The notes: generated from the sequence alone by a model not told the origin. DNA of 64,000 nucleotides from Clostridiales bacterium (GCA_012841925.1 DUTT01000069.1:1-64000), one strand, 5' to 3'; shown: positions 20,848-29,479, counted from the first letter of the stretch. A program made the numbers and translations.

Positions 20848-21584
20848 TGACTTCTCCGGGCCGCATCGCATTCTCCGTATTCGGCCTGGATGTGATGTGG
20901 TATGGTATTATGATCGCTTCGGCGATGACGGCTGCCGTGGGGCTTGCTGCCTTTCGCGCTCCGTCGCACGAGCTGGATCGCGAGCGCATTTTGGATCTGG
21001 CTCTCTGGATCGTACCGGTAGGTGCAATCGGCGCCAGACTTTACTATGTGCTCTTCCATTGGCAGTATTATGCGGTCCGGCCTTTGGAAATTCTCAACTT
21101 TCGATCCGGCGGACTGGCGATCCACGGAGGGCTGATTGCAGGCATCGCCATCGGCATCGTGCTTGCCCGCCGCTGGAAACTCGATGTGCCGCGACATCTG
21201 GATCTCGCTGCGCCGTCGATTGCGCTGGGGCAGGCCATCGGCCGCTGGGGGAATTTCTTTAACAGCGAAGCGCACGGGCGGCCTACCGATGTCCCCTGGG
21301 CGGTCATCGTGGACGGTGTCGCCGTGCACCCTACGTTTTTATACGAATCGATCTGGTGTCTGTTCTTGTGCATCGCTTTGATCGCATACGAACGATCGGG
21401 GCGGAAAGAGTTTAGCGGTCACATATTTCTGTTGTATGCGGCCCTGTACTCGGTCGAACGTTTTTTCGTGGAAGGGTTGCGTACGGACAGCCTCATGATC
21501 GGTCCGCTTCGTCAGGCGCAGGTCCTGAGCGCAGCGGTCATCGCTTTGTGTATCGTCGTATACAGGTACGTGGTGAAAAGATGA
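20847..21584 (+). CDS. lgt: Prolipoprotein diacylglyceryl transferase
   Basis: A 245-residue polytopic membrane enzyme that transfers diacylglycerol from phosphatidylglycerol to the lipobox Cys. Conserved motifs are HGGLIAG, the Lgt signature GRWGNFFNSEAHG and HPTFLYESIW, with RFFVEGLRTDSL late in the protein. Seven hydrophobic stretches are visible. ATG 20847 shares its first A with the TGA of the preceding gene and has GGAGG 9 bases upstream; the longer upstream frame overlaps the hydrolase and is rejected. At least one client, the TrpX-like lipoprotein, is in this window. Confidence 0.95.
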   Translation: MTSPGRIAFSVFGLDVMWYGIMIASAMTAAVGLAAFRAPSHELDRERILDLALWIVPVGAIGARLYYVLFHWQYYAVRPLEILNFRSGGLAIHGGLIAGIAIGIVLARRWKLDVPRHLDLAAPSIALGQAIGRWGNFFNSEAHGRPTDVPWAVIVDGVAVHPTFLYESIWCLFLCIALIAYERSGRKEFSGHIFLLYAALYSVERFFVEGLRTDSLMIGPLRQAQVLSAAVIALCIVVYRYVVKR

Positions 21585-22144
21585 AACACGATTACGAGCA
21601 GATTTTTAAGCGCGATCCGGAAAGCGGAAAGATTGTCATCGAGATTTCGTTGAACGACTACCTGGAGTTCTTTCACGAATGGGACAATGCGGTGTTCAAG
21701 AAGCGAGACATGCATCCGGAGCTGGCCGAATTTCTGGAAGAGTGCTCCAGGGATATTCCGCCCAAAGAAGCGCTCGACGTCCGTTTCTACCTCGCAGACG
21801 AACCCCGCGATCCGCAGAAGGAAGAGGTGATCCGGTCGAGCTACCGCAACTATTTCGATGCGGCGCTTTCGTTCGAAGAGGGCGAAGTAAAACGCACGGT
21901 GTACGGTTCGGGCGCGATGCTGCTCATCGCGCTCACTCTGCTGTCGGTCTACACGCTGCTGGCAAGCCGCTCTGCAGGCACGGTCATCGCATCCGCTCTT
22001 CTGGAGAGCTTGCTCATCGGTGGCTGGGTCCTTACGTGGGAAGCATTCCACCGGGTGGCCATCGACATGATACAGCCGCTCCGCCGCAAGAAGATGAATA
22101 AGCGCCTGCAGGGAGCTGCGATCAGCTTTCGGTACAGCGTATAA
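21581..22144 (+). CDS. Uncharacterised two-TM membrane protein
   Basis: I do not recognise a named family. The 187-residue protein has a charged N-terminal domain of about 110 residues rich in Glu, Asp and Phe (DYLEFFHEWDNAVF, LEECSRDIPPKEALDVRFYL), then two hydrophobic segments (about 112-130 and 134-150), then a basic C-terminus (LRRKKMNKRLQ). It looks like a small integral membrane protein with a cytoplasmic N-domain. ATG 21581 overlaps the lgt stop by 4 bases (ATGA), so translation is coupled to lgt, and the operon ends in a strong terminator 16 bases later. Confidence 0.7.
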   Translation: MKHDYEQIFKRDPESGKIVIEISLNDYLEFFHEWDNAVFKKRDMHPELAEFLEECSRDIPPKEALDVRFYLADEPRDPQKEEVIRSSYRNYFDAALSFEEGEVKRTVYGSGAMLLIALTLLSVYTLLASRSAGTVIASALLESLLIGGWVLTWEAFHRVAIDMIQPLRRKKMNKRLQGAAISFRYSV

Positions 22145-22159
22145 CAAATCGGCCTATAA

Positions 22160-22197
22160 TAAAAACTGCAGGATAGCGTTCCTGCAGTTTTTGTTTT
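22160..22197. terminator. Strong bidirectional terminator between convergent operons
   Basis: A 13-bp perfect stem AAAAACTGCAGGA/TCCTGCAGTTTTT (22161-22173 with 22180-22192), 6-base loop, flanked by A-run and T-run. It serves the dnaX-lgt run on the plus strand and lysA on the minus strand. Confidence 0.9.
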
Positions 22198-22243
22198 CAG
22201 CGAGATCTCGCGGCTGTTAGGTGTTTTAAGTCCTCAAGGCCGC

Positions 22244-23545
22244 TTACAGTTCGTTTTCGACAATCTGTTCCAGCGTCTGCGGTTTGCGGATCAGTTTCAG
22301 CGATCCGTCGGCGGCAGCCAGCACTTCCGGCGCCTGCGTGTGCGAGTTGTAGTTGAACGGCGTCATAGCGGCGCAGTAGGCACCGGCGCCTCCGATGACG
22401 ACGAGGTCGCCGATTTCGGGCTCGGCCATCGTCCGCTCGACGATGTTTTGTCCGCTATCCAGGCACTGGGAGTCTCCGCTTTCGCAGCACCGGCCCACGA
22501 TGATACCTTCGTAGTCGATGTTCGAAAGATCGAATTCCGAAGAGCGCAGTTTCCCGTCTTTAGTGATGATGTAAAACGGATGCTCCGATCCGTAGGTCAG
22601 CGGTCGCGCGTTGATCTCCATGCCGCCGTCCGTCACGATAAAGTTGAAGCCGTCGCTGCCGGTCCGCTTCTTGTCTTTGACTTCTGTGACAGCATAGCCG
22701 GCATTCGCCACGATGAACGTACCCGGCTCGATCTCCATCATAAGCTTGCGGCCCGTGCGCTCGTAAAATGCCTCTATCTTTTCTTTTGCATAGTTTCCAA
22801 GGTCTTCAATGTCGGCGTACGTATCGTTCGGCATGCGGGCTTCTTTGAGGCCTCCGCCGAAGCTGACCGTTTCGCAGTCGGGAAAATGCTCCTCGATGAT
22901 GCTGAGTTCGAGGTCGATGTTGCTCCTCCACACTTCCGGATCGCCGCCGGATCCGATGTGAACGTGCACCTCCGTAAAGCGCACACCTTTTTCCTTCGCG
23001 AGCGCCAGCGCTTTGCCCAGATCTTCGCGATGCACGCCGAAGCAGGAGTATTTGTCGCCGGTGTTGCGCGTCACGTTTTCGCCCGATCCGACGCCCGGAT
23101 GGACGCGCATGGACAAATCCATGCCGTGCTTGCGCGCGAAGTCGGCGATGAGCTCGAGCTGCCTCATGGAGCAGACGTTGTAGAGCATGCCTTTTTTCAT
23201 CAGATCTTCCAGATCTGTGCGCTCTTCGCCGGCGGGGACCTCCTGCGTCGTAAGAAATATTTTTTCCGGCACGATGCCTGCCAGAACGGCGCGCTTGGCT
23301 TCGTTGAGCGAGCTGGCGTCGATGAGGAGCCCCTGACGGTCGATAATCTGCAGCAGCGTCCGGTTCGAGTTTGCTTTCATCGCATAGCGGACGTGAATCC
23401 CGTACGCATTGGGCATGGCCAGCGCCGCTTTGCAGCGTTCGACGATGAGCGCTTCGTCGTATACGTACAGCGGAGTCCCGTAGAGCTGCGCTGCTTTTGA
23501 GAAGGAAGCGGGTTCCATCTTAGAAAAATTGTTCAATGTATGCAT
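22244..23545 (-). CDS. lysA: Diaminopimelate decarboxylase-like PLP enzyme
   Basis: A 433-residue fold-type III PLP decarboxylase. The PLP Lys is in RYAMKANSN (about residue 58); VHVHIGSGGD and SFGGGLKEAR bind phosphate; EIEPGTFIVANAG follows, and the second half of the active site appears as GRCCESGD and GAYCAAMTPFNYNSHTQAPEVL. These fit LysA, which converts meso-diaminopimelate to L-lysine, though related decarboxylases share the motifs. The N-terminal start has a weak ribosome binding site; a second Met at residue 10 is possible. Monocistronic behind its own promoter. Confidence 0.82.
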   Translation of the reverse strand: MHTLNNFSKMEPASFSKAAQLYGTPLYVYDEALIVERCKAALAMPNAYGIHVRYAMKANSNRTLLQIIDRQGLLIDASSLNEAKRAVLAGIVPEKIFLTTQEVPAGEERTDLEDLMKKGMLYNVCSMRQLELIADFARKHGMDLSMRVHPGVGSGENVTRNTGDKYSCFGVHREDLGKALALAKEKGVRFTEVHVHIGSGGDPEVWRSNIDLELSIIEEHFPDCETVSFGGGLKEARMPNDTYADIEDLGNYAKEKIEAFYERTGRKLMMEIEPGTFIVANAGYAVTEVKDKKRTGSDGFNFIVTDGGMEINARPLTYGSEHPFYIITKDGKLRSSEFDLSNIDYEGIIVGRCCESGDSQCLDSGQNIVERTMAEPEIGDLVVIGGAGAYCAAMTPFNYNSHTQAPEVLAAADGSLKLIRKPQTLEQIVENEL

Positions 23546-23595
23546 GTTTTTCTCACTTTCAGCTGGATCGCACGATAACGTTGGCTGTTTGATTC

Positions 23596-23624
23596 ATTAT
23601 ACCGCATGCAGATGGGTGAAACAA
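23596..23624 (-). promoter_or_regulatory. Promoter of lysA
   Basis: Reading the minus strand: TTGTTT (23619-23624), 17-bp spacer, perfect TATAAT (23596-23601). Located about 50 bases upstream of the start codon. Confidence 0.6.
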
Positions 23625-23630
23625 TATGAC

Positions 23631-24860
23631 TTATTCCCGCGGACTCTGCGCGTCGCGCGCACGAAACAGGTCACCGGCGACAACCGGCCAGGGGCAGTTG
23701 ATCGAAACGGTGCGCATCGGCACGTTGGCTACATCGAGTGTCTGCCCACATTCGTCCCGGATGACTTCGACTGTAAACGCGCGGCCTGTGTGCCCGGGCG
23801 AAACGACTTCCAGCGTGTCTCCGGGAGCGATGCGGTTGCGCGTTTCGATGAGCGCGGTCCCGTTCGGCGAATCTGCTGCAGCCTGTGCGACAAAGCGCCA
23901 GTCCTGAATCAACCCGACGGTTTCGGTGCCCGACACTGCCGGATCGCCGAGATAAAATCCGCTGATGTACGGTCGGTGGCTGATCGTGTCGAGTTCGCGC
24001 TGCAACTCTTCGAGCGGCGCCGTGCCGTCGATCGCCATGCGGTAGGCGTTTACAACGATGCCGACCGAATAGGGCGTGCGCATGCGTCCTTCTATTTTGT
24101 AGCAGGAAACGCCGGCGTCGCGCAGGCGATCCAAAAACGGCAGACAGCATAATTCGCCGGAGCTGAGGATCGTCGTTCCCCGCTCATCTTCGAACACAGG
24201 AAAGGACTCGCCCGGCCTCTTTTCTTCGGTCAGGCTGTAATACCAGCGGCACGATTGCGTGCAGTCGCCGCGGTTGGCGCTGCGTCCGGTCAGATACGAG
24301 CTGATGAGGCAGCGGCCGGAGTAGGCCATGCACATCGCTCCGTGGACAAACGCTTCCAGTTGAAGATCGGCCGGTGTGTTCTTCCGGATCGCTGAAATCT
24401 GCTCGATGGACAGCTCCCGGGCGAGCACGATGCGCCGTACGCCCATGTCGTAGTAGACGCGGGCCGCTTCGCTGCTCATGCAGTTGGCCTGCGTGCTCAG
24501 ATGGATCTCAAGTTCCGGTACAGCGCGCCGGATGGCGGCAATCGCTCCGATGTCCGAAACGATGAGCGCATCGGCGCCCATCGCTTGAAGTTTTTTGGCA
24601 TAAGGTACGAGATCCGCGAAGTCTCCGTCGTAGACGAAGCTGTTGACGGCGACATACAGTTTTTTCTTCCGGGCGTGTGCCAGCCCGATAACGCGAGCAA
24701 GTTCCGCTTCGTCCATGCCAGCCGACTCTGCGCGCAACTGAAGCATCGGCCCCCCGCAGTACAGAGCGTCAGCGCCGTACCGCAGAGCGGTGCGCGCAGC
24801 TTCTTCGCTTCCGGCGGGCGCCAGCAGCTCCGGCTGATTGTCTGGTGTATCTTTACGCAT
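23631..24860 (-). CDS. Peptidase U32 family protein (tRNA/rRNA hydroxylation type)
   Basis: A 409-residue U32 protein: ELLAPAGSEEAARTALRYGADALYCGG at the start, STQANCMSS, the family signature EAFVHGAMCMAYSGRC and the Cys-rich NRGDCTQSCRWYY that forms an iron-sulfur-type site in the hydroxylation enzymes. Characterised relatives are collagenase-annotated proteins and RlhA/TrhP, which hydroxylate 23S rRNA or tRNA wobble uridine using prephenate. RNA hydroxylation is the more likely role; paralogues prevent a firm symbol. The C-terminal beta-barrel (about 320-409) is present. Own promoter, divergent from the SDR gene. Confidence 0.85.
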   Translation of the reverse strand: MRKDTPDNQPELLAPAGSEEAARTALRYGADALYCGGPMLQLRAESAGMDEAELARVIGLAHARKKKLYVAVNSFVYDGDFADLVPYAKKLQAMGADALIVSDIGAIAAIRRAVPELEIHLSTQANCMSSEAARVYYDMGVRRIVLARELSIEQISAIRKNTPADLQLEAFVHGAMCMAYSGRCLISSYLTGRSANRGDCTQSCRWYYSLTEEKRPGESFPVFEDERGTTILSSGELCCLPFLDRLRDAGVSCYKIEGRMRTPYSVGIVVNAYRMAIDGTAPLEELQRELDTISHRPYISGFYLGDPAVSGTETVGLIQDWRFVAQAAADSPNGTALIETRNRIAPGDTLEVVSPGHTGRAFTVEVIRDECGQTLDVANVPMRTVSINCPWPVVAGDLFRARDAQSPRE

Positions 24861-24887
24861 ACCTTCAATCTCCCCTCTTCGCAGCGT

Positions 24888-24915
24888 ATCATATCACAGC
24901 AAAACGCGTTTGCAA
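24888..24915 (-). promoter_or_regulatory. Promoter of the U32 gene
   Basis: On the minus strand TTGCAA (24910-24915), 16-bp spacer, TATGAT (24888-24893). It lies back-to-back with a plus-strand promoter at 24926. Confidence 0.6.
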
Positions 24916-24925
24916 AGGAGCCGCG

Positions 24926-24954
24926 TTGACGCTTTCTGCGTACCGGTGTACACT
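24926..24954 (+). promoter_or_regulatory. Promoter of the SDR gene pair
   Basis: TTGACG (24926-24931), 17-bp spacer, TACACT (24949-24954), 39 bases before the first SDR start codon. Confidence 0.6.
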
Positions 24955-24992
24955 AAAAAGCGTAGCTGAATCAGACATGTGGGAGGAGTGGC

Positions 24993-25715
24993 ATGAAAGG
25001 AAAAGTCGCTGTCGTCACCGGAGCCGCAAAGGGCATCGGGAAAGCCATCGCACTGGAGCTCGCGTCGCGCGGAGCGCGCGTGTATGCAAACGGGCGCACG
25101 GAGGAAAGCCTTACAGATTTGCTCGTAGAAGCCGCCGACCGCTCGCTGGACATCGTCGCTCTACCGTTTGACGTAGCAAACGAAGTCGAAGTTGAGCGCG
25201 CGATGGGCAAAGTCGGTTCGATGCACTATCTGGTGAACAACGCGGGCATCTGTCCGTATCTGAAATTCGAAGAATTAAAAGAAGAGCACTGGGATGCGGT
25301 GTTCGCTGTCAACGTCAAAGGCACCTACTTCTGCACGCGCCACGCGCTGGCACATCTCGTCGCCCCGGGCGGCAGCATCGTCAACATTTCGTCGGGCGCA
25401 GGGAAGACGGGCGGCGCGTTTGTGAGCATGCCCTACGGCACATCGAAGGCGGCCATCAACAACATGACCATCGCATTCGCGAAGCTGCTCGCCCCGAAGG
25501 GCATCCGCGTCAACGCCGTGTCGCCCGGATTTGTGAGCACGCGCATACTGGACGAGATGCCGGTCGACCAGGTGGCGATCGCACAGGATATTCCGCTCGG
25601 GAGAATCGGTGTACCGGGTGACATTGCTCCGCTCGTCCGCTTTGTGCTGTCGGATGAAGCCGCATTTTTGACGGGCCAGATCATCGAAATCAACGGTGGC
25701 GATGTAATGTATTGA
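24993..25715 (+). CDS. Short-chain dehydrogenase/reductase, first of a pair
   Basis: A 240-residue classical SDR. Cofactor site TGAAKGIGKA (9-18), NNAG near residue 82, catalytic Ser in NISSGAG and YGTSK active-site Tyr/Lys near 150, and the SPGFVSTRI segment. Such enzymes oxidise or reduce secondary alcohols or ketones, often sugar acids, steroids or acyl carriers, with NAD(P)(H); the substrate is unknown. GGGAGGAG precedes ATG. A second SDR follows after 83 bases, so the pair may act in one pathway. Confidence 0.85.
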   Translation: MKGKVAVVTGAAKGIGKAIALELASRGARVYANGRTEESLTDLLVEAADRSLDIVALPFDVANEVEVERAMGKVGSMHYLVNNAGICPYLKFEELKEEHWDAVFAVNVKGTYFCTRHALAHLVAPGGSIVNISSGAGKTGGAFVSMPYGTSKAAINNMTIAFAKLLAPKGIRVNAVSPGFVSTRILDEMPVDQVAIAQDIPLGRIGVPGDIAPLVRFVLSDEAAFLTGQIIEINGGDVMY

Positions 25716-25752
25716 GGTCGGATGCACATCGTGCACAAAGACAGATCAGATG

Positions 25753-25780
25753 CGCACACCGGTGCGAGTGTGCATCTGCA
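25753..25780. other. Hairpin between the two SDR genes
   Basis: GATGCGCAC and GTGTGCATC flank a 10-base centre and form a near-perfect 9-bp stem, but no T-run follows. It could be an mRNA processing or attenuation element, or simply a stable spacer. Confidence 0.4.
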
Positions 25781-25798
25781 TAAAACAGGAGGCATAAC

Positions 25799-26545
25799 AT
25801 GAACAACGAACGAAAAGTAGCGGTGGTGACAGGCGGTGCGACGGGCATCGGGAAGGGCTGTGTGCTGAAGTTTCTCGAGCACGGCTACCGGGTTGCCGCC
25901 ACGGGACGCCGACAGGAGAAGCTGGATGAGCTGGTGCGCGAAGCGGGAAGCGAGAATTTGATCTGCATCCAGAGCGATGTCTCCGTCCAGGACGAAGTCG
26001 TACGCGTTATCGATCGCGCCGCGGCGAAATGGGGACGCATCGATGCCATGGTCAACAACGCCGGCATCTGCACGAGCATTCCGTTTCTCGACATGACGGC
26101 GGAACAGTACGACGAAGTGATCCGGACCAATCAGTACGGATGCTTTTTCGGGATGCAGGCTGCAGCCAGGAAAATGATCGAGCTGGATATTGCAGGAGTA
26201 ATCGTAAACGTGACCAGCGTGTTTTACGAAGTGGCGAGTCCTAAAATCATCCACTACCACGCCAGCAAGGGGGCGATTGCAACCATGACGAAGTCGGCGG
26301 CACTTGAGCTGGCGCCGTACGGAATCCGCGTGCTTGCCGTGGCACCCGGCGTCATCGACACGCCGATGCTGGACATCGACAAACAGCGGGGTACGTGGGA
26401 GGAGATTCAGACCAAGCACATGCGAAACAAAGCGCTGTCGACGGAAGAAGTCGCGGACGTGATGGTGTTTTTGTGTTCCGAAAAGGCAAATGGAGTCAAC
26501 GGCTGCGTCGTGCCCATCGACGACGGTCTTTTAAGCAAGTATTGA
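25799..26545 (+). CDS. Short-chain dehydrogenase/reductase, second of a pair
   Basis: A 248-residue classical SDR with TGGATGIGKG (cofactor loop), NNAGIC near residue 87, NVTSV catalytic Ser, YHASKG Tyr/Lys and APGVIDTPM. It resembles the glucose-1-dehydrogenase/3-oxoacyl reductase-like group more than its neighbour does, but the substrate is not deducible. Only moderate identity to the upstream SDR is visible, so this is not a recent duplication. The gene is followed by a strong terminator, ending the two-gene operon. The ribosome binding site is AGGAGG, 6 bases before ATG. Confidence 0.85.
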   Translation: MNNERKVAVVTGGATGIGKGCVLKFLEHGYRVAATGRRQEKLDELVREAGSENLICIQSDVSVQDEVVRVIDRAAAKWGRIDAMVNNAGICTSIPFLDMTAEQYDEVIRTNQYGCFFGMQAAARKMIELDIAGVIVNVTSVFYEVASPKIIHYHASKGAIATMTKSAALELAPYGIRVLAVAPGVIDTPMLDIDKQRGTWEEIQTKHMRNKALSTEEVADVMVFLCSEKANGVNGCVVPIDDGLLSKY

Positions 26546-26565
26546 TAGGTCGCATTCTGCTGAAT

Positions 26566-26607
26566 CAAAAAGCCGCAGTGTCTGTACGAACTGCGGCTTT
26601 TATATTT
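26566..26607. terminator. Bidirectional terminator after the SDR pair
   Basis: AAAAGCCGCAG (26567-26577) pairs perfectly with CTGCGGCTTTT (26591-26601); A-run and T-run flank the stem. It can also serve the convergent M20 gene. Confidence 0.85.
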
Positions 26608-26649
26608 CTATATGCGATTCGCCCCACTCGCTTTGTATGCAACACGGAC

Positions 26650-27873
26650 CTATCGCTTAAAATCCGCAGCGATATCCGCCAGCAGCCGGTCGTCGCCGAA
26701 CACCTTCAGTACCTGCAGGCCGATGATTTTCGCGCCGGTTGCAAGCGCGCTTCTTCCGGCCTCTCCGCCGGCGTATTGTGCAAACGCCTGCGTATGCAGC
26801 TCGGTACCAGAGGGCGCAATCTGCAGACAAGGGTGGAAGGTAGGGCAGACATAGCTCACATTGCCTGCGTCCGTCGACGCAAACGGCCGGTCGGGATCGG
26901 AATCGAGTGAAAGCCCCAGTTCGGAAAAGACGTCTGCAAGAGCAGCGAGGCCTGGCGTGTTTCTCTTCAGATCGTCGTAGGAGCGGACGGAGGGAGCGAT
27001 GCTGCATTCCGTCTGCGTCGCGATGGCGGCGCCTTTTGCACAGTCGTCCACCAGTTTCTGTACGGAAGCCGCGTATCCCTTATCCAGCGCCCGCACGAAC
27101 AGCTCGCAGACAGCGCGCTCCGGCACGGTGTTTGGAATCGTTCCGCCCTCGCGGATGATGCCGTGCATGCGCACATCCGGCTGCACGTGCTGGCGCAGCA
27201 TATCGACGGCGTGGAGGAAGAGCTGCGCGCCGTTGAGCGCGTTGCGGCCTTCCCAGGGCGATGCCGCCGCATGAGCGGGCGCACCGGTAAACGTATAGTA
27301 GTTTCCGCGGAGTGCGAGGCACACGGGCGAAAGCACGTTGCCGTTGTACACGTGCACCATCATCGCCATGTCCGCATCGGCGAACAGGCCGTGCTCGATG
27401 AGCGGTACTTTGCCGCCGCCGCGCTCTTCCGCCGGCGTGCCGATGATGCGCACATCGAGGTCCAGCGCATCCTGCAGCGGGCGCAGCGCAAGGGCTGCCA
27501 GCAGGCTGATGCCGGCGCTCACGTTGTGGCCGCACGCGTGCCCGATGTCGGGGAGAGCATCGTATTCGACCATGATCGCCAGCTGCCGACCGCGCTTCCT
27601 TCCATTGCTCTTCTCATCGTTCTTTTCGCCGCACTGTGCGCCGGACGAGGCGGCAAACGCCGTCGCTTCGCCTCCGACGGGCAGTTCGACGCAGTAGCCG
27701 TTTGCTTCGAGAAAAGCGGCGATTTTTTTTGAAGACTCAAATTCCAGACCCGATGTCTCCGGGTTCTGGAACAGCCAGTCGGACAGCGCCCGCACAGAGG
27801 GTTCGTGCCGGTCGATCTCTTCGAACAGTGCTGCTTTCTTTTCTTCGTATCCTGTTACAGTCCTTTGTTCCAT
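26650..27873 (-). CDS. M20-family amidohydrolase/peptidase (ACY1L2/AbgB-like)
   Basis: A 407-residue M20 metallohydrolase. The zinc site shows MVEYDALPDIGHACGHN (His and Cys-Gly-His block), PAEERGGGK with the catalytic Glu and a metal Glu, MMVHVYNG, and the lid-domain HAAASPWEGRNALNG typical of the ACY1L2/AbgB branch. It cleaves an N-acyl or aminoacyl amide; p-aminobenzoyl-glutamate or a dipeptide are possible. I chose ATG 27873, preceded by CAGGGGG on the minus strand; the longer frame extends into rnhB. It overlaps rnhB by 19 bases and is the last gene of the NYN-rnhB-M20 operon. Confidence 0.82.
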   Translation of the reverse strand: MEQRTVTGYEEKKAALFEEIDRHEPSVRALSDWLFQNPETSGLEFESSKKIAAFLEANGYCVELPVGGEATAFAASSGAQCGEKNDEKSNGRKRGRQLAIMVEYDALPDIGHACGHNVSAGISLLAALALRPLQDALDLDVRIIGTPAEERGGGKVPLIEHGLFADADMAMMVHVYNGNVLSPVCLALRGNYYTFTGAPAHAAASPWEGRNALNGAQLFLHAVDMLRQHVQPDVRMHGIIREGGTIPNTVPERAVCELFVRALDKGYAASVQKLVDDCAKGAAIATQTECSIAPSVRSYDDLKRNTPGLAALADVFSELGLSLDSDPDRPFASTDAGNVSYVCPTFHPCLQIAPSGTELHTQAFAQYAGGEAGRSALATGAKIIGLQVLKVFGDDRLLADIAADFKR

Positions 27874-28523
27874 GCGTTTCCCCCTGCAAAGTAGTTTTGT
27901 AAAAAGCTGCGCCGGTGAACGGGGCAGGGTCCAAGCGCATCCAGTCCGTCGTAATGCGCCTTTGTTCCGTATCCTTTGTTGCTCCCGAATGCGTAGCCGG
28001 GATAGAGCGTATCGTAGTCCTGCATCTTTTCGTCGCGGGCGACCTTCGCGAGGATGGAAGCTGCGGCGATGCTCACGGAGCGGCTGTCGCCTTTGACGAT
28101 GGCCGTCTGCGGAATCGCCAGCTCCGGCAGCGACAGTGCATCGATCAGCACGTGCTCCGGCCGGACGCTCAGACCGTTGATCGCTAGCGTCATGGCGCGC
28201 TTCGTCGCCTGAAGGATGTTGATGTCGTCGATCACGGCATTGTCGCACCACCCGATGGACCAGGCGACAGCGTGTTCGCGGATACGCTCGGCGAGCATTT
28301 CCCGTCTGCGCGGCGTCAGCTTCTTGGAGTCGTCGATTCCTTCTGCGTTAAAATCGAGCGGCAGGATGACCGCCGCTGCAGTCACGGGGCCTGCCAGAGG
28401 CCCTCGCCCCACTTCATCTACGCCGGCAATCAAAGAAGCGCCGGTTTTGCGCAGCGCTTCTTCATAGCGGTGCAGATCCTGCACCTGCCGGGTTGATTGC
28501 ATCGGCCTGTCCGTTATTGTCAT
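27855..28523 (-). CDS. rnhB: Ribonuclease HII
   Basis: A 222-residue type 2 RNase H: AGVDEVGRGPLAGPV carries Asp36 and Glu37, LIDAL carries Asp128, and the C-terminal SNKGYGTKAHYDGLDALGPCPVHRRSF is the conserved substrate-strand block. It removes ribonucleotides and RNA primers from DNA. The extreme N-terminus (first 8 residues) may be replaced by a start at Met8. It begins one base after the NYN gene stop. Confidence 0.95.
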   Translation of the reverse strand: MTITDRPMQSTRQVQDLHRYEEALRKTGASLIAGVDEVGRGPLAGPVTAAAVILPLDFNAEGIDDSKKLTPRRREMLAERIREHAVAWSIGWCDNAVIDDINILQATKRAMTLAINGLSVRPEHVLIDALSLPELAIPQTAIVKGDSRSVSIAAASILAKVARDEKMQDYDTLYPGYAFGSNKGYGTKAHYDGLDALGPCPVHRRSFLQNYFAGGNAWNKGL

Positions 28524-28524
28524 G

Positions 28525-29427
28525 CTATTCCCGCTCCGGCGACAGCTCCCGCAGGAACACCTGCCACACGCTGGAGTTCTCGTTGCGGATCGACTTCATT
28601 TCGAAACCCTTCAGGGATTTTAGGAAAGGCGTCAGCTTCGGGAAGCCGTAGTTGCGGACGTCGAAGTCCGGATACCGCTTCAGCAGGCGATTCCCCAAAT
28701 CGCTGATGGACACCCATCCGTCCTCGTCGGAGTTTTCCGAGATGATCGTCGCGATGGCGGACCGGATGGTCTCCAGGCTCGTTACCTCGGCGCTCAGGTA
28801 GTCGTCCTCGTCTTCGACGGGGAGAATGCCCGCGTCCTGCGGCTTCATCTTTTCGCTCTTGGTATCCTTCGTCTCCTTTGCAGGCGCCTTCGCCTTCGTC
28901 TCGGCTTTCGCCGGTGCCTTGGCTGCTTTGGCCGCCTGGGTTTTGGCCCTCTGCGCGGCTTTCGCTTTCGCCGCGTTTACTTTGGCATCTCCGGAAAGGA
29001 TGTCGAGATACTTGAACTTGTTGCACGCCGAAATAAAAGCCTTCGGCGTCTTCTGCTCGCCCATGCCCACGACCATCATGCCCGATTCCCGCAGTCGCGA
29101 GGCGAGGCGGGTAAAGTCGCTGTCGCTCGTAACGAGGCAGAATCCTTCGACGTTGCCGGAATACAGGATGTCCATGGCATCGATAATCATCGCGGAGTCC
29201 GTGGCATTTTTACCGGTCGTATATCCGTACTGCTGGATCGGTGTGACCGAATGCTCCAGCAGGACTTTTTTCCAGGGAGCGAGTGACGGTTTTGTCCAGT
29301 CGCCGTAAATGCGCTTGTACGTCGCTTCTCCATCGTTTGAAATCTCATCGAGAATGATCTTTATATATTTGTCCGAGATGTTGTCCGCGTCGATGAGGAC
29401 GGCGAACCTCCGGTCGCTGGGTGTCAT
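28525..29427 (-). CDS. NYN-domain (LabA-like) protein with OST-HTH/LOTUS domain
   Basis: A 300-residue protein in three parts. Residues 5-145 are a NYN/PIN-like nuclease domain: FAVLIDADNIS (Asp13, Asp15), NATDSAMIIDAMD and VTSDSDFTRLASRLRE supply the acidic metal-binding set. Residues 150-195 are an Ala/Lys-rich linker. Residues 215-290 resemble an OST-HTH/LOTUS domain (WVSISDLGNRLLKRYPDFDVRNYG), which binds RNA in other proteins. The architecture suggests RNA cleavage or binding. ATG 29427 follows TAGGAGGG; the upstream part of the frame is not needed. First gene of the minus-strand operon with rnhB. Confidence 0.85.
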   Translation of the reverse strand: MTPSDRRFAVLIDADNISDKYIKIILDEISNDGEATYKRIYGDWTKPSLAPWKKVLLEHSVTPIQQYGYTTGKNATDSAMIIDAMDILYSGNVEGFCLVTSDSDFTRLASRLRESGMMVVGMGEQKTPKAFISACNKFKYLDILSGDAKVNAAKAKAAQRAKTQAAKAAKAPAKAETKAKAPAKETKDTKSEKMKPQDAGILPVEDEDDYLSAEVTSLETIRSAIATIISENSDEDGWVSISDLGNRLLKRYPDFDVRNYGFPKLTPFLKSLKGFEMKSIRNENSSVWQVFLRELSPERE

Positions 29428-29479
29428 GCTCCCTCCTAACGGTTGCGTAAGCGGTTGGAAACGGAATTTTCTCGCAAAT

